Translations under genes and position numbers: made by a program | Notes under the pieces: generated by a model | Told to the model about the DNA's origin: nothing | The model's database searches: none | The model's input: only the letters and a program-made list of their open reading frames with translations | Assembly (NCBI RefSeq): GCF_013177695.1 | Contig: NZ_WOEY01000018.1 | Location: 116,141 to 180,140, forward strand | Direction of reading: 5' to 3' | Source: Paraburkholderia solitsugae | GTDB lineage: Bacteria > Pseudomonadota > Gammaproteobacteria > Burkholderiales > Burkholderiaceae | DNA: 64,000 bases | Shown here: in pieces, positions 24,925 to 34,888 of the stretch | Layout of the letters: each line of letters starts with the position of its first letter | Numbering within the stretch: the first letter of the stretch is position 1

Positions 24925-26178
24925 TCACTTCTTGTAGATCCGCTTACGCGTCTGCTCGAGTTGCGCGAGGATGTCGTCGAGCTTGGACGGATCGGAGATG
25001 AATTGCTGCATCCCCTTCATCCCCTCATCGGCCATTTCCTTCGTCATGTCGCGATCGTAGAACTGCGCAATGCCGCCCTTCGTGTTCGCGAGAATCTGGA
25101 AGCCGATCTTCGAGATTGGATCCTCGGGTTCAGGCGACTTGCTGTTCGCCGACAGCGAGCCGAGCCCGGCCGCCAGCTTCGCGCCATTTTCCGGCGTCTC
25201 GACGAACGCAAGGAAGGCACGCGCATCCGCCTTGTTCTTGGCCTTCGACGGAATATTCAGCGATTCGACCGGCCCCTCTTCGGCAGTAGGCACGTTCGCG
25301 TCGATGATCGGGAACTGGAAGTAGCCCATTTCCGGCTTGACGCTCGGCGGGAAACCACCGGTGATGAAGGTGCCCATCAGCATCATCGCAGCCTTGCCCT
25401 GGAACAGGAACGGCTGCACCGCATCCAGATCGTAGGAGAGCGAGTTGTCGATGAAATAGCCGGCGTCGATCAGTTGCTTCCACGTCGTGTAGACCTTCTT
25501 CACGCGCGGATCGGCGTACGCGATGTCGCCCGCCATCAGTTTCTGATGGAACGCGTTGCCGTTCAGGCGCAGGTCGAGGTAGTCGAACCAGCCGGCCAGC
25601 GTCCATGAATCACGGCCTGCCACGGCAATCGGCGTAATGCCCGCCGCTTTCAGCTTCTTGCAGTCGTCGAGAAACTGGTCCCACGTTTTCGGCTCGCCGC
25701 TAATGCCGACCTTCTGGAACAGATCCTTGCGATAGAACATGCCCCACGAGTAATAAACGGTCGGTGCGGCGTACTGCTTGCCCTTATACGACGACGCTTC
25801 CTTCGTCGACGCATACATGTCGTTCCAACCGTTCTTCGCCCAGTCGCCGCTCAGATCTTCGAACAGGCCGCGCTGCGCGTAATACGCCATCCGCTCGCCG
25901 TCATGCCAGTTGACGATATCGGGCGCGACGGTGGAGAGCCAACCAGGCAACTGGACCTTGTACGCTTCTTCATCGACGAACGACACCTTCACGTCGGTAC
26001 CGGGATGCGTTTTCTTGAAGTCGTCGATGATCGACTGCCAGACGGCGCGTTGACTTGCGCCCTTGAACGCGATGTTGACCTCGAGCGTGCCGGCGTGTGC
26101 CGTGCTGACGACGGATGCCCCCGCGGCGGCCGCGGCCAGCGCGAGTGCCAGCAGAATATTGCGTGGTTTCAGTGCCAT
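24925..26178 (-). CDS. Sugar ABC transporter substrate-binding protein (CUT1)
   Basis: A 417-residue periplasmic protein with a signal peptide ending AHA-GT. The SBP_bac_1 fold has the family stretch GTDVKVSFVDEEAYKVQLPGWLS and the segment GKAAMMLMGTFITGG (about 262-276). Good ribosome binding site (AAGGAG, 8 nt). It follows the beta-galactosidase gene in the same operon and precedes the two permeases. The pairing with a GH42 beta-galactosidase suggests galactosides or galacto-oligosaccharides, possibly of plant-wall origin; the ligand is not shown by the sequence. Confidence 0.93.
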   Translation of the reverse strand: MALKPRNILLALALAAAAAGASVVSTAHAGTLEVNIAFKGASQRAVWQSIIDDFKKTHPGTDVKVSFVDEEAYKVQLPGWLSTVAPDIVNWHDGERMAYYAQRGLFEDLSGDWAKNGWNDMYASTKEASSYKGKQYAAPTVYYSWGMFYRKDLFQKVGISGEPKTWDQFLDDCKKLKAAGITPIAVAGRDSWTLAGWFDYLDLRLNGNAFHQKLMAGDIAYADPRVKKVYTTWKQLIDAGYFIDNSLSYDLDAVQPFLFQGKAAMMLMGTFITGGFPPSVKPEMGYFQFPIIDANVPTAEEGPVESLNIPSKAKNKADARAFLAFVETPENGAKLAAGLGSLSANSKSPEPEDPISKIGFQILANTKGGIAQFYDRDMTKEMADEGMKGMQQFISDPSKLDDILAQLEQTRKRIYKK

Positions 26179-26236
26179 GTTGCTGTCTCCTTTATGCCTT
26201 GATCTTGCGTCGTTGTTGTTACTGCATGGAATCCTT

Positions 26237-26252
26237 CGTTTAGCGCTTCAAA
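26237..26252. promoter_or_regulatory. Operator-like site upstream of the binding-protein gene
   Basis: CGTTTAGCGCTTCAAA shares TT.AGCGCTT.A with the operator at 29454. It lies just after the beta-galactosidase stop and about 60 nt before the binding-protein start on the minus strand, where a secondary promoter could be controlled. Confidence 0.35.
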
Positions 26253-28247
26253 TCATTTGCCCGATCGATAGACGGCCACACCCTGCGGTTCGATCGCGCG
26301 TGAACCGATCACGAACGCGTCGTCGGCAACATCGGCCAGCGTGTGCGTCTGATCGCCGTAGTTCAACACGTAGGTCAGTGCACCACGACGGCTGAACCGT
26401 ACGCTGTCGCCGAGCGCTATCGTGTCGACACCGGCTTCCTCGGCGATCCGCGCGAAAAGGCGAACGGTGAGCGCATCGTCGAACAGGCTCGCGAGGTAAT
26501 GAAACGCGCCGCTTTTCACGTAGGCAGGATGGCCGTCGGCGAAATGGGCTCGCACGTCGAGCGAAGCCGCTGCATCGCCGTCGGCATCGATGAAATCGCG
26601 CCAGTGGCGCGCGACGCCGTCTTCCACGCTCGCATCCTGGCTATCCGCCAGCCGCACTGCTTCCGTCACATTCGGCCGCATCGATTCGACGCGCCACACA
26701 CGCAACGGCAGCACCGAGGCCAGCGCCCCCGGAGGCAGGTTCGCCGGAATCTGCAGGTCTGCTGTTTTCGAGCCGGTGCGTGGACCCAGCACGACTTGCG
26801 CGCTCGAGCTTGCAAGCCGCGCGGCGAAATCGGCAGGCACGACCGGCAACGGCGGCACGACGATCAAACGATAGCCGTCGAGCGACGCATCGACCGGGAC
26901 GATATCGACATCGAGTCCGAGCGCACGCAGCGCCGAGTAGTACTCGAATGCGAAGCGCGGATAGTGAAAGTCCGCGCCCTGCGGATGGATCTCGAAGAGC
27001 CACTTCGCCTCGTAGTCGTAGACGAGCGCGACCTTCGAACGGATCGCAGCATTGGCGTCGGCGTTCGCGGCGAGCACCGCGCGAATCTCGTCGGCGACCT
27101 GCGCGGCTTCATGACCGCCGACGTCGAGCCGGTTATCGGGCGTGTTCAGACCGGCGTGCATCTGCTCCTGCGCAAACGGCGCCTGGCGCCAGCGGAAATA
27201 CGACACACAGCCCGCGCCGTGCGCGAACGCCTCCCAACTCCACAGCCGCACCATGCCAGGCAGCGGCGCCGGATTCCACTGTGCCCAGTTCACCGGACCG
27301 GGCTGCTGCTCCATCACCCAGAACGGCAGCTTCGACATGCCGCGATACACGTCATGATTGAACGACGCAAAGTCGGGATGCCCGCTGCGCAACCAGCGCG
27401 CCTTCACGTCCGGCGCAAACCACTGCTCTTCGAGCGCGCCGAGCGGATAGCTGTCCCACGCGGCAACGTCGAGATCGGCCGCCACCTTGTAGTGATCGAA
27501 CTCGGTAAAGAGCTGCATGAAGTTGTGCGCGACCGGCCGCCCCGGCGAATGCGCGCGGATGATCTCGACCTGCATGCGGTTGTAGCGCGCCACTTCGTCG
27601 GAGGCAAAGCGCCGATAATCGAGCCGGTGTGACGGATGCGCCTCGGTGACAGTCGCCACCGGCGCGTCGATCTCGTCGAAGCTGCGGTATTCCATGCTCC
27701 AGAACACCGTGCCCCACGCACGGTTCAGCGCATCGATGGTTTGATAGCGCGCCTTGAGCCATTCGCGAAAGCGCCCTACCGCCGCCGGCGAATAACTGAT
27801 TACCGTGTGATGGCAACCAAATTCGTTATCGGTCTGCCAGTACGCGACAGCCGGATGCTTGCCGTAACGCTCGGCAACCGCCGTGCAAATCCGCTGCGAC
27901 GCGGCGAAATACGAAGGCGATGAGAAATCGTAATGACGGCGTGAACCGAAGGCACGAGGACGGCCGTCCGCACCGATCGGCAGAATGTCCGGATGACGGT
28001 CGATCAGCCACTTGGGCGGCGTCGCCGTCGGCGTGCACATGACGACCTGAAGGCCGGCTGCGCCGAGTACGTCGATCACGCGATCCAGCCAGCCCCAGTC
28101 ATATTCGCCTGGCGTTGACTCCATCCGGCTCCACGCAAATTCGGCGATTCGCACCTGCTCGATGCCGAGTGCTTTCATTCGGCGAGCGTCGTCTTCCCAC
28201 ATCGACTCCGGCCAGTGTTCCGGGTAATAACAGACTCCAAGGCGCAT
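26253..28247 (-). CDS. Beta-galactosidase, glycoside hydrolase family 42
   Basis: A 664-residue GH42 enzyme. It begins [20 protein letters not shown], typical of the family. The acid/base Glu is visible in [11 protein letters not shown] (near residue 145) and the nucleophile Glu in [11 protein letters not shown] (near residue 305). Domain order is the (beta/alpha)8 barrel (1-390), trimerisation domain (about 395-600) and small C-terminal beta domain. No signal peptide is seen, so it acts in the cytoplasm on imported galactosides. The ATG at 28247 (AGAGGA 8 nt upstream) is preferred over the longer frame to 28325, which overlaps the ATPase gene. Confidence 0.94.
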   Translation of the reverse strand: MRLGVCYYPEHWPESMWEDDARRMKALGIEQVRIAEFAWSRMESTPGEYDWGWLDRVIDVLGAAGLQVVMCTPTATPPKWLIDRHPDILPIGADGRPRAFGSRRHYDFSSPSYFAASQRICTAVAERYGKHPAVAYWQTDNEFGCHHTVISYSPAAVGRFREWLKARYQTIDALNRAWGTVFWSMEYRSFDEIDAPVATVTEAHPSHRLDYRRFASDEVARYNRMQVEIIRAHSPGRPVAHNFMQLFTEFDHYKVAADLDVAAWDSYPLGALEEQWFAPDVKARWLRSGHPDFASFNHDVYRGMSKLPFWVMEQQPGPVNWAQWNPAPLPGMVRLWSWEAFAHGAGCVSYFRWRQAPFAQEQMHAGLNTPDNRLDVGGHEAAQVADEIRAVLAANADANAAIRSKVALVYDYEAKWLFEIHPQGADFHYPRFAFEYYSALRALGLDVDIVPVDASLDGYRLIVVPPLPVVPADFAARLASSSAQVVLGPRTGSKTADLQIPANLPPGALASVLPLRVWRVESMRPNVTEAVRLADSQDASVEDGVARHWRDFIDADGDAAASLDVRAHFADGHPAYVKSGAFHYLASLFDDALTVRLFARIAEEAGVDTIALGDSVRFSRRGALTYVLNYGDQTHTLADVADDAFVIGSRAIEPQGVAVYRSGK

Positions 28248-28258
28248 CCGAATGTCCT

Positions 28259-29416
28259 CTATGCGTAGTGTTCGACGGATTCGAGCGAAGCGGCGGCGAA
28301 GCCGTCTTCGGTAAACAAATGGCAAGCGCGGCTGGGAACACGCAAGCTCGCGCGGTCACCCGGCGCGAGGCGTGTGTCGCCCGGCGCCTTGGCGATCAGC
28401 GCGGCGCCGCCGGGCTGATCGAGGTGGACATAGCTGTGCTCGCCGAGCTGTTCGACGAGGGACACGGTGCGGGTCAGCACGGCGTCCTGCGCGTTTTCAG
28501 AAGTTGCCGCGCCGATGAATTCCAGGTGTTCGGGACGCACGCCGAGCGTGACGGGTTGCGACGCCTGGAGCCCATCGCCGCTGACCGGCACGCGCACGTT
28601 TTCATCGGTGTGATCTAGCGTGACGGTCACGCCCTGCGGATCGACCGACGCCACCCGCCCCGGCAAAAAGTTCATGCGCGGCGAACCGATGAAACCGGCG
28701 ACGAAACGGCTCTTCGGACGGTGATACAACTCGAGCGGCGCGCCGATCTGCGCGATGCTGCCGTAGCGCTCCGTGTCCTTGCCCGCGTGCAGCAGCACGA
28801 TCTTGTCGGCGAGCGTCATCGCTTCGATCTGGTCGTGCGTGACGTACACCACGCTGGCTTTGGCGAACTGCTTATGCAACCGCGCGATTTCGATGCGGGT
28901 CTGGCCACGCAGCGTCGCATCGAGATTGGAGAGCGGTTCGTCAAACAGGAACACGCCCGGCTGGCGCACGATGGCGCGGCCGATCGCCACGCGCTGCCGC
29001 TGGCCGCCGGAAAGTGCCTTCGGCCGGCGCTCGAGCAGGGCCTCCAGTTGCAGGATGCGCGCGGCTTCCCGCACCTTGCGGTCAATTTCGTCTTTGGGGG
29101 TTTTGGCGAGCTTGAGGCCGAATGCCATGTTCTCGAACACGGTCATATGCGGAAACAGCGCGTAGCTCTGGAACACCATCGCCACGCCGCGCTGGGCCGC
29201 CGGTACGTCGTTGACGAGGCGCCCGGAGATCGACAGATCGCCGTCAGTCACGTCTTCGAGGCCGGCGATCATCCGCAGCAAGGTGGACTTGCCGCAGCCG
29301 GACGGACCGAGAAACACGCAGAATTCGTTCTCGCCGATCTCCAGATCGACATCGCGGATCACCAGCGCGCCGTCGCCATACGCCTTCTGCACGCCTCTCA
29401 ACGAAATGCTCGCCAT
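28259..29416 (-). CDS. Sugar ABC transporter ATP-binding protein, MalK/UgpC type
   Basis: A 385-residue ATPase: Walker [10 protein letters not shown] (about 37-45), signature [14 protein letters not shown] (about 135-148), Walker [14 protein letters not shown]-loop [11 protein letters not shown], then a C-terminal OB/TOBE domain (about 245-370). It energises the MalF/MalG-type permeases downstream. It is the first gene of the operon, starting about 40 nt from the perfect operator palindrome at 29454, and is divergent from the LacI regulator. Confidence 0.94.
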   Translation of the reverse strand: MASISLRGVQKAYGDGALVIRDVDLEIGENEFCVFLGPSGCGKSTLLRMIAGLEDVTDGDLSISGRLVNDVPAAQRGVAMVFQSYALFPHMTVFENMAFGLKLAKTPKDEIDRKVREAARILQLEALLERRPKALSGGQRQRVAIGRAIVRQPGVFLFDEPLSNLDATLRGQTRIEIARLHKQFAKASVVYVTHDQIEAMTLADKIVLLHAGKDTERYGSIAQIGAPLELYHRPKSRFVAGFIGSPRMNFLPGRVASVDPQGVTVTLDHTDENVRVPVSGDGLQASQPVTLGVRPEHLEFIGAATSENAQDAVLTRTVSLVEQLGEHSYVHLDQPGGAALIAKAPGDTRLAPGDRASLRVPSRACHLFTEDGFAAASLESVEHYA

Positions 29417-29453
29417 CGCATCGACTCCGTGATTTAATCGGCTCGATGTCGGA

Positions 29454-29469
29454 GATTAAGCGCTTAATC
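29454..29469. promoter_or_regulatory. Perfect LacI-type operator between the sugar operon and its regulator
   Basis: GATTAAGCGCTTAATC is a perfect 16-bp palindrome with the central CG typical of LacI-family operators. It sits in the 190-nt divergent region between the ABC ATPase and the LacI gene, ideal for controlling both. Related sites recur within the operon at 26237, 24803 and 24842. Confidence 0.72.
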
Positions 29470-29608
29470 AGCAGGGCCGAAAAAAATCGATCGCATGCGA
29501 TCGCTGGGCCTTGCCTGTCTCCGATATCGTTTTGTCTGTGCGGCAAATGGTGCCGCGCCTGAAGCTGCGATGCAAATGTCGGACAGTCATCCCAAATATT
29601 GAATAGCC

Positions 29609-30646
29609 ATGCCAACCCTCAGCGAAGTCGCGCGTCATGCCGGCGTCACCCCTGCCACGGTATCGAACGTCTTGCGCAATCGCGGGCGAGTCGGCGCGAC
29701 CACCCGCCAACGGGTGCTGGACGCCGTCGACGCGCTCGGCTACCGCCCGCATCTCGCCGCCCGTGCGCTCGCCGAAGGCCGCGCGCCGACACTGGCGTTG
29801 ATGGTGTCGAGCATCGCCAATCCGTTCTATCCGGAGTTCGCGCTTGCCGTCGAACGCGCGGCGCGCAGCAGCGGCCACTTCGTGATTATCTGCAATACGA
29901 ACGAAGATCCGCTGACCGGGCGCGCGTATCTCGACCAGATCGCCGGCACGCTTTCCGAGGGCGTGCTCGTGACAAATGCGAACCTCGATTTTGCGGACCT
30001 TCATGCGACCGAATCGCGCGGCACGCCCATAGTGTTGTGCATGTGGGAACGGCCCAATGAGCCGCCGGGGCTGCCGTGCGTCGCGGTCGATTTTCGTCTG
30101 GCAGGCGAGTTGGCCGGCACGCATCTGCTGGCGCTCGGCCACCGGCGGATCGGCGCGATTGTCGGCAGCAAGGCCTCGGGCATTCACGCGGCCCGTTATG
30201 AAGGATTTGTCGACGCAGTGCGTGCGGCCGGCGTGCCGAAGGGCCGGGTCAAGCATGCGCCCGACACGATACAAGGCGGCTATACCGCGGCGCGTGCGCT
30301 GCTGGAAGCCGATCCGACACTCACCGCGATCTTCGCGACCAACGATCTGCCGGCGCTCGGCGCGATGCACGCCGCCGCCGATCTCGGCTTGAGCGTACCG
30401 GGCGATCTGTCCGTGATCGGCATTACCGATATTCAACTGGCGCGCGAGTCGCGGCCCGCGTTGACGACGGTGGCTGTGCCGACCGTCGAAGTTGCCGACC
30501 TCGCGGTCGATCTGTTGCGTGAGTTGATCGAATCGTCGTATGGGCAAGCGGGTCGCCAACTCGCTGCTAGCGTGCCGATGCGGATTTCCTCGCCGCCTCA
30601 ACTCGTCGTGCGCGCATCGACCGGCCCGGCGCGTCAGGCGCGTTGA
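29609..30646 (+). CDS. LacI-family transcriptional regulator of the galactoside operon
   Basis: A 345-residue regulator: N-terminal HTH (TLSEVARHAGVTPATVSNVLRNRGRVGATTRQRVLDAVDALGYRPH) followed by a periplasmic-binding-protein-like sensor (LALMVSSIANPFYPEFA...). The hinge helix is LAARALAEG. Divergent from the ABC/GH42 operon with a perfect palindromic operator between them. It presumably represses the operon until a sugar binds, but the effector is unknown. Confidence 0.92.
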   Translation: MPTLSEVARHAGVTPATVSNVLRNRGRVGATTRQRVLDAVDALGYRPHLAARALAEGRAPTLALMVSSIANPFYPEFALAVERAARSSGHFVIICNTNEDPLTGRAYLDQIAGTLSEGVLVTNANLDFADLHATESRGTPIVLCMWERPNEPPGLPCVAVDFRLAGELAGTHLLALGHRRIGAIVGSKASGIHAARYEGFVDAVRAAGVPKGRVKHAPDTIQGGYTAARALLEADPTLTAIFATNDLPALGAMHAAADLGLSVPGDLSVIGITDIQLARESRPALTTVAVPTVEVADLAVDLLRELIESSYGQAGRQLAASVPMRISSPPQLVVRASTGPARQAR

Positions 30647-31013
30647 ATGATGCAGTGAAAATCGGCCTCGTTGAGTCCCCGCTTGACGCCAGGCATCGCT
30701 TCGTGTGACGCGCCGGTCGTAGTAGCGGCGTCGCCAGGCAGCGTGCCTGGCCTGGCTGCCACCCCTGTGTTCCTGTGGCCGTAACAGCATCGAGGACGTT
30801 ACGTAGCGAACCCTACGTACGACCGCCCCCACCTCCCGGGCCTCCGCCCGCAAACGCCCGTATCAAGCGGTCCCACCGCAAAAACACCATTTCGATCAGT
30901 CCACCCATGCAGTTGGCACGGTCCCTGCAATCAGACAGGGAAAGGCCGAGCGCCGGCATGACTCACATGCCGCTTGCGCTCCCCCAACAGGCCAGGCCAA
31001 GGCCATAACAAGC
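30647..31013. other. Intergenic region upstream of ycgR
   Basis: About 365 nt without a gene. Two hairpins are seen: CCAGGCA-gcg-TGCCTGG at 30734-30750, and TACGTAG-cgaacc-CTACGTA at 30800-30819. Neither has a T-run. The first may end the LacI transcript; the second could be an operator. Confidence 0.45.
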
Positions 31014-31790
31014 ATGGATACTCAAATGATTGCCGATCTTCTGCTGGACGCCGATGTCGCCGAACAGACCTTCGACGCAGACTCGACCTTCGCGCAGCGC
31101 CATCCCTTGCAAATCGCAGTTTGCCTGCGCAAGCTGATGGCCGGCCAGGACTTCGTGACGGTGGAATTCAACGGCCGCCAGATCGTTACGCAAGTGCTCG
31201 ATGTCGATTCGCGCAATGCTCGCTTTATCTTCGACGCTGGCAGTGTGGAGATGGACAATTACGCGCTTCCGGCTGCGCGCCAGCTGATCTTCCGCAGTTT
31301 GCCAGGTGGCATTCGCACGGAGTTCACCACGCTCAACGCCAACCCGATCATGTTCGAAGAGCGCCCGGCTTTCGAGGCAGCCTTCCCCTCGCTCCTGTAC
31401 TACGTTCAACGCCGCGAATTCTTCCGCGTGCAAACGCCCGTGCTGGATCCGTACATCGCTAGCGGACCGTATGTGGACGGCGGCTCGTTCCGGCTGGAAC
31501 TGCAGGATCTTTCATTGGGCGGCGTGGCGTTGAACACCGCCGATGCGCGTTTCGGCTCACTTGAAAGCGGTACCGTATTGCGCGACGTCACGCTGCAACT
31601 CGGCAGCTTCGGCACGTTGCGGCTCGATCTGGAAATCGTCGCGCCGCGGCAATTGACGACGCCGAAGGGCGACCGGCGCTTCGTGATCGGCTGCAAGTTC
31701 GTGCAGACGCCGGGACCGGCCGAGCGGACCTTGCAGCGTGTCGTCACCCACCTCGAAACGAAGCGTCAAAGGCTCACGCCGCGCGGGTAA
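31014..31790 (+). CDS. ycgR: YcgR-type flagellar brake protein (PilZ domain)
   Basis: A 258-residue protein with an N-terminal YcgR domain (about 1-115) and a C-terminal PilZ domain. The cyclic-di-GMP motif RxxxR is seen in RREFFRV (about 123-129), followed by D-L-S-L-G-G (about 164-169), the second PilZ motif. YcgR binds the flagellar motor when c-di-GMP is high and slows swimming. No flagellar gene is nearby, so it belongs to a dispersed motility regulon. Confidence 0.88.
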   Translation: MDTQMIADLLLDADVAEQTFDADSTFAQRHPLQIAVCLRKLMAGQDFVTVEFNGRQIVTQVLDVDSRNARFIFDAGSVEMDNYALPAARQLIFRSLPGGIRTEFTTLNANPIMFEERPAFEAAFPSLLYYVQRREFFRVQTPVLDPYIASGPYVDGGSFRLELQDLSLGGVALNTADARFGSLESGTVLRDVTLQLGSFGTLRLDLEIVAPRQLTTPKGDRRFVIGCKFVQTPGPAERTLQRVVTHLETKRQRLTPRG

Positions 31791-31873
31791 GTTCCTGCGG
31801 GTAAGTCCCTTCGGGCGCAAACTGCCTTGGAACCGCGTCGGATTCCACACCGGATGACTGAACCTCGGCACCT

Positions 31874-32440
31874 TCATTGAAGCGTCGACGCCTGTATGAG
31901 GGCGAGCGCGCCGACCAGCTGGTACGGCGGAATCTGCCGAATCGCGCTTTCGCCAGTGGGAGCGCCTGTAAGCAGATGGACTGCAAGCTCGAACGTCGTC
32001 GAGCGGCGCGTAAGCATGAGGCACGTCACCTCGCTCTGCAATGCACGCGTGGCGTGCCAGCAGCGCGGCCGCATGCAGATCCCCTCCCCGACAGGCACCT
32101 TGAAAGCGGCCAATGAATCAAGGTTCGGGTGCCCATCCGGTGTACTCGTCGCGACAATCTGCACGAGAGGTCCGGTCAGCGGCACCACGGCCTGCTCAGT
32201 CAGCCAATGCGCCTCGAGCTTCATCACCTCGGCTTCGCAATCGCGGTATCTGACCCACAGAATTTCAGGGTCTCCGGACAGTCCGGCATCGAACAGATGC
32301 TCACGCCAGAAATCGGAAGACGGGCTTGCAAACGAAGGCGCCGCGCTATCCTCCGGAAACGGTTTGCCTAACATCCATCCATAGGGTTCGAAAGCGCCGG
32401 CAGTAAGCGGTTGAATGGTCAGAGGCGTAGCAGTTGGCAT
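31874..32440 (-). CDS. allA: Ureidoglycolate lyase-like protein (AllA family)
   Basis: A 188-residue cupin-like protein. It contains LTIQPLTAGAFEPYGWML at the start, the hydrophobic core VVPLTGPLVQIVA and the active-site-like segment GEGICMRPRCWHAT (about 120-133). AllA releases urea from ureidoglycolate in purine/allantoin catabolism. No other allantoin gene is in the window, so the role here is less certain. A LysR gene follows upstream on the same strand, about 50 nt away. Confidence 0.72.
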   Translation of the reverse strand: MPTATPLTIQPLTAGAFEPYGWMLGKPFPEDSAAPSFASPSSDFWREHLFDAGLSGDPEILWVRYRDCEAEVMKLEAHWLTEQAVVPLTGPLVQIVATSTPDGHPNLDSLAAFKVPVGEGICMRPRCWHATRALQSEVTCLMLTRRSTTFELAVHLLTGAPTGESAIRQIPPYQLVGALALIQASTLQ

Positions 32441-32487
32441 CTCGGTTCAGGCCTTTGATAGTCGAAGAAGACTTCACGGGGTGCCAC

Positions 32488-33432
32488 TCAATGAGGTGGC
32501 AGCGCTTCATCGGTGTCTGGAAAGAGCGCGATATCCGGACCGCTCTCCAGGCTGAACTCTCGCATGACCTTGAGCGCCAGATGCATGATCGACTCGCATA
32601 GCAAACTGTCCGGACTTCGCCGGAAGGATGCGAAAAGCGGGAGTTCCGGGACTCGATGAGTCACTTTCAGCAGTTGCAGATGACCGGACTCCAACTCGCG
32701 GGTCACGAAAGCTGTCGGCAGGACCGCAATGCCGAAACCGTCGAGTACGAGCCTGATAATCGCCGCGACCGAAGACACGCAGTTGATTTGCACGTGCGGC
32801 TCGCCGGCGGCTGCAAACAGGCCTGCTACAAACACATGCGGCGACGAATGACGGGCAAAGCTCACAATCGGGAAGCTCGCCAGTTCAGCTTCCGATAGTG
32901 CTTCAGCCGACAGATTCAGTGACGGACTCGCCACCCATCGCATCGGCAATGCGCCGAGCGAAACATTTTCCGCGTCAGCACCGGTTACAGCGGTGCTCAA
33001 AAAAGCGATATCCACGTTGCCATTAACCAGCTGCACGGACAGATTCGTCGAGGTGTCGCAGGTCAGCTCGATCGTCAGGTTCGGATATTCGTCCCGCACT
33101 CGCCGTAGCAACTCGGGAAGCCACGTATGCACGACGGATTCCATCACGCCGACCCGCAACAATCCGCTCACATGCGAGCGGTCGCTGACGCTTGCGAGCA
33201 TGTCGTTCGTGAGTTTCAGAATCTGCTCAGCGAAGACTAGCGCTTTGGTCCCTTCCTGGGTCAGCTTGACGTCGCGCGGTCCCCGATCGAATAGACGCAC
33301 GCCGAATTCCTGCTCGAGCGCAGATATCCGACTGGAAATTGCGGCCTGTGTCGCATGCAAGCGCTCCGCTGTCAGCCGGAAATTGCGCAGCTTTGCAAGC
33401 CATACAAACGTTTCTAGAAAACGGACATTCAT
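32488..33432 (-). CDS. LysR-family transcriptional regulator
   Basis: A 314-residue LysR protein beginning MNVRFLETFVWLAKLRNFRLTAERLHATQAAISSRISALE (wHTH), with effector domain from about residue 92 (LLRVGVMESVVHTWLPELLRR). The ATG at 33432 is preferred because upstream sequence in the longer frame lacks family character. It is divergent from the Liv-type binding protein at 33731 and followed by the AllA-like gene, so it may control either. Confidence 0.88.
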   Translation of the reverse strand: MNVRFLETFVWLAKLRNFRLTAERLHATQAAISSRISALEQEFGVRLFDRGPRDVKLTQEGTKALVFAEQILKLTNDMLASVSDRSHVSGLLRVGVMESVVHTWLPELLRRVRDEYPNLTIELTCDTSTNLSVQLVNGNVDIAFLSTAVTGADAENVSLGALPMRWVASPSLNLSAEALSEAELASFPIVSFARHSSPHVFVAGLFAAAGEPHVQINCVSSVAAIIRLVLDGFGIAVLPTAFVTRELESGHLQLLKVTHRVPELPLFASFRRSPDSLLCESIMHLALKVMREFSLESGPDIALFPDTDEALPPH

Positions 33433-33730
33433 CAGACACCTAGTATTGTCAACGGACGCACAATCAGGCTCCACGTATTGCGCCCGCGCAAACGGACAGC
33501 TGCAGTGCATTGGCAGAGTTTAGCGCCGCAAAATCAGGCCCGTGACAACAAAAACTGGCCACCTGGCGCAACTTTTTGTTGTGACCGTGGCGGCCCAACG
33601 CACAAAGGGCGGCCTACCGGGAAAGTCCTGGGGTCAATCAGATTTATCTATCGCCGGTCAATAAAATAAGTCGTTGGACGGAAGAATTTGGCGGTCGAAC
33701 ACTCATTGAACCGAAACCAAGGAGCCGCCC
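33433..33730. other. Divergent intergenic region, LysR / binding protein
   Basis: About 298 nt, carrying the promoters for both directions. The segment near 33630-33670 is AT-rich, probably the promoter of the binding-protein gene. A stretch GATAAATCTGATT (on the minus strand) resembles the repeats at the right end of the window; this may be chance. Confidence 0.35.
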
Positions 33731-34888
33731 ATGTCACCCTCGTTCAGTAAACTGAATCGGACGCTGCAAACGACCGCCGCTACGCTACTGCTTGGCGCAG
33801 GCAGCGCGAGCTTCGCCGCGGAGCCGGCCGTGGTCCTGATTGGTCATGCCGCGCCCTTGACAGGGCAACTCGCGCATATGGGCAAGGACAGCGAAAATGC
33901 GGCGAGGCTTGCCATCGACGAGATCAACAGCCAGCATCCGGTCATCGGCGGCCAGCCGGTCCATCTGCAACTCGATGCTCAGGACGACGCCGCCGACCCA
34001 CGCACAGGGACTCAAGTCGCCCAGAAGCTCGTTGACGATGGCGTGGTCGCCGTGGTCGGCGATATCAACTCCGGGGTTTCGATCCCGGCCTCGAAGATCT
34101 ACAGCGAGGCCGGCCTGGTGCAGATCTCGCAAGGCTCGACCAATCCCACCTATACCCTGCAAGGCTTCAAAACGACCTACCGCGTCGTCGCGACCGACGC
34201 ACTGCAAGGGCCGGCACTGGCTCGCTACGCAGTCGACACCATGCACGCAAAGCGAATTGCAATCGTGGACGACTCAACCGCATATGGCCAGGGTCTCGCG
34301 CAAGAATTTGAAAAAGCGGCAAAAGCACGAGGCGCCGTTATCGTGACCCACGAAGCGACGACCGATAAAGCCGTCGACTTCCGAGCGATTCTGACGAAAA
34401 TCAAGGGTCTGAAACCCGACGCAATCATGTATGGCGGCTCGGACGCAACGGCCGGCCCGCTGGCGAAACAGGCGGCTAACCTCGGCATCACCGCAAAGGT
34501 GCTGGGAGGCGACGGTGCCTGCACGGAGAACATGACGCAACTTGCCGGCAGCGCAATTGGCAACGTGACATGTTCAGAAGCCGGACTTGCCTTGTCAAAA
34601 ATGCCAAAGGGTCAAGACTTTGACAAGCGATACGTGGCGCGCTTCAACACACCGATAGACGCCTACGCTCCGTTCACGTATGACGCCGTCTACGTTATCT
34701 ATGACGCAATGAAGCGAGCGAATTCGACCGACCGATCGAAAATTCTCGCAGCGATGCCTGCGACGAGCTATGACGGCGTGATCGGGCACATTGCGTTTGA
34801 CCCGCACGGCGACCTGCGGGACGCAGCGATCACGATCTACCAGTTTAAGGACAACAAGAAGACCGTGATGGATGTCATCAGAATGTGA
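33731..34888 (+). CDS. Branched-chain amino-acid type ABC substrate-binding protein (LivJ/K-like)
   Basis: A 385-residue periplasmic protein with signal peptide (to about residue 30, SFAAE) and a Peripla_BP_6 fold. It starts VVLIGHAAPLTGQLAHMGKDSENAARLAIDEIN and contains QISQGSTNPTYTLQGFKTTYR (about 135-155). Ribosome binding site AAGGAG about 7 nt upstream. No Liv permease or ATPase genes are next to it, so it is an orphan. The divergent LysR gene is the likely regulator. Ligand unknown (amino acid or aromatic compound are both possible for the family). Confidence 0.9.
   Translation: MSPSFSKLNRTLQTTAATLLLGAGSASFAAEPAVVLIGHAAPLTGQLAHMGKDSENAARLAIDEINSQHPVIGGQPVHLQLDAQDDAADPRTGTQVAQKLVDDGVVAVVGDINSGVSIPASKIYSEAGLVQISQGSTNPTYTLQGFKTTYRVVATDALQGPALARYAVDTMHAKRIAIVDDSTAYGQGLAQEFEKAAKARGAVIVTHEATTDKAVDFRAILTKIKGLKPDAIMYGGSDATAGPLAKQAANLGITAKVLGGDGACTENMTQLAGSAIGNVTCSEAGLALSKMPKGQDFDKRYVARFNTPIDAYAPFTYDAVYVIYDAMKRANSTDRSKILAAMPATSYDGVIGHIAFDPHGDLRDAAITIYQFKDNKKTVMDVIRM

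Noticed and set aside
26343..27632. 429-codon plus-strand frame opposite the beta-galactosidase
   Set aside because: Antisense shadow; composition dominated by Arg, His and Val.
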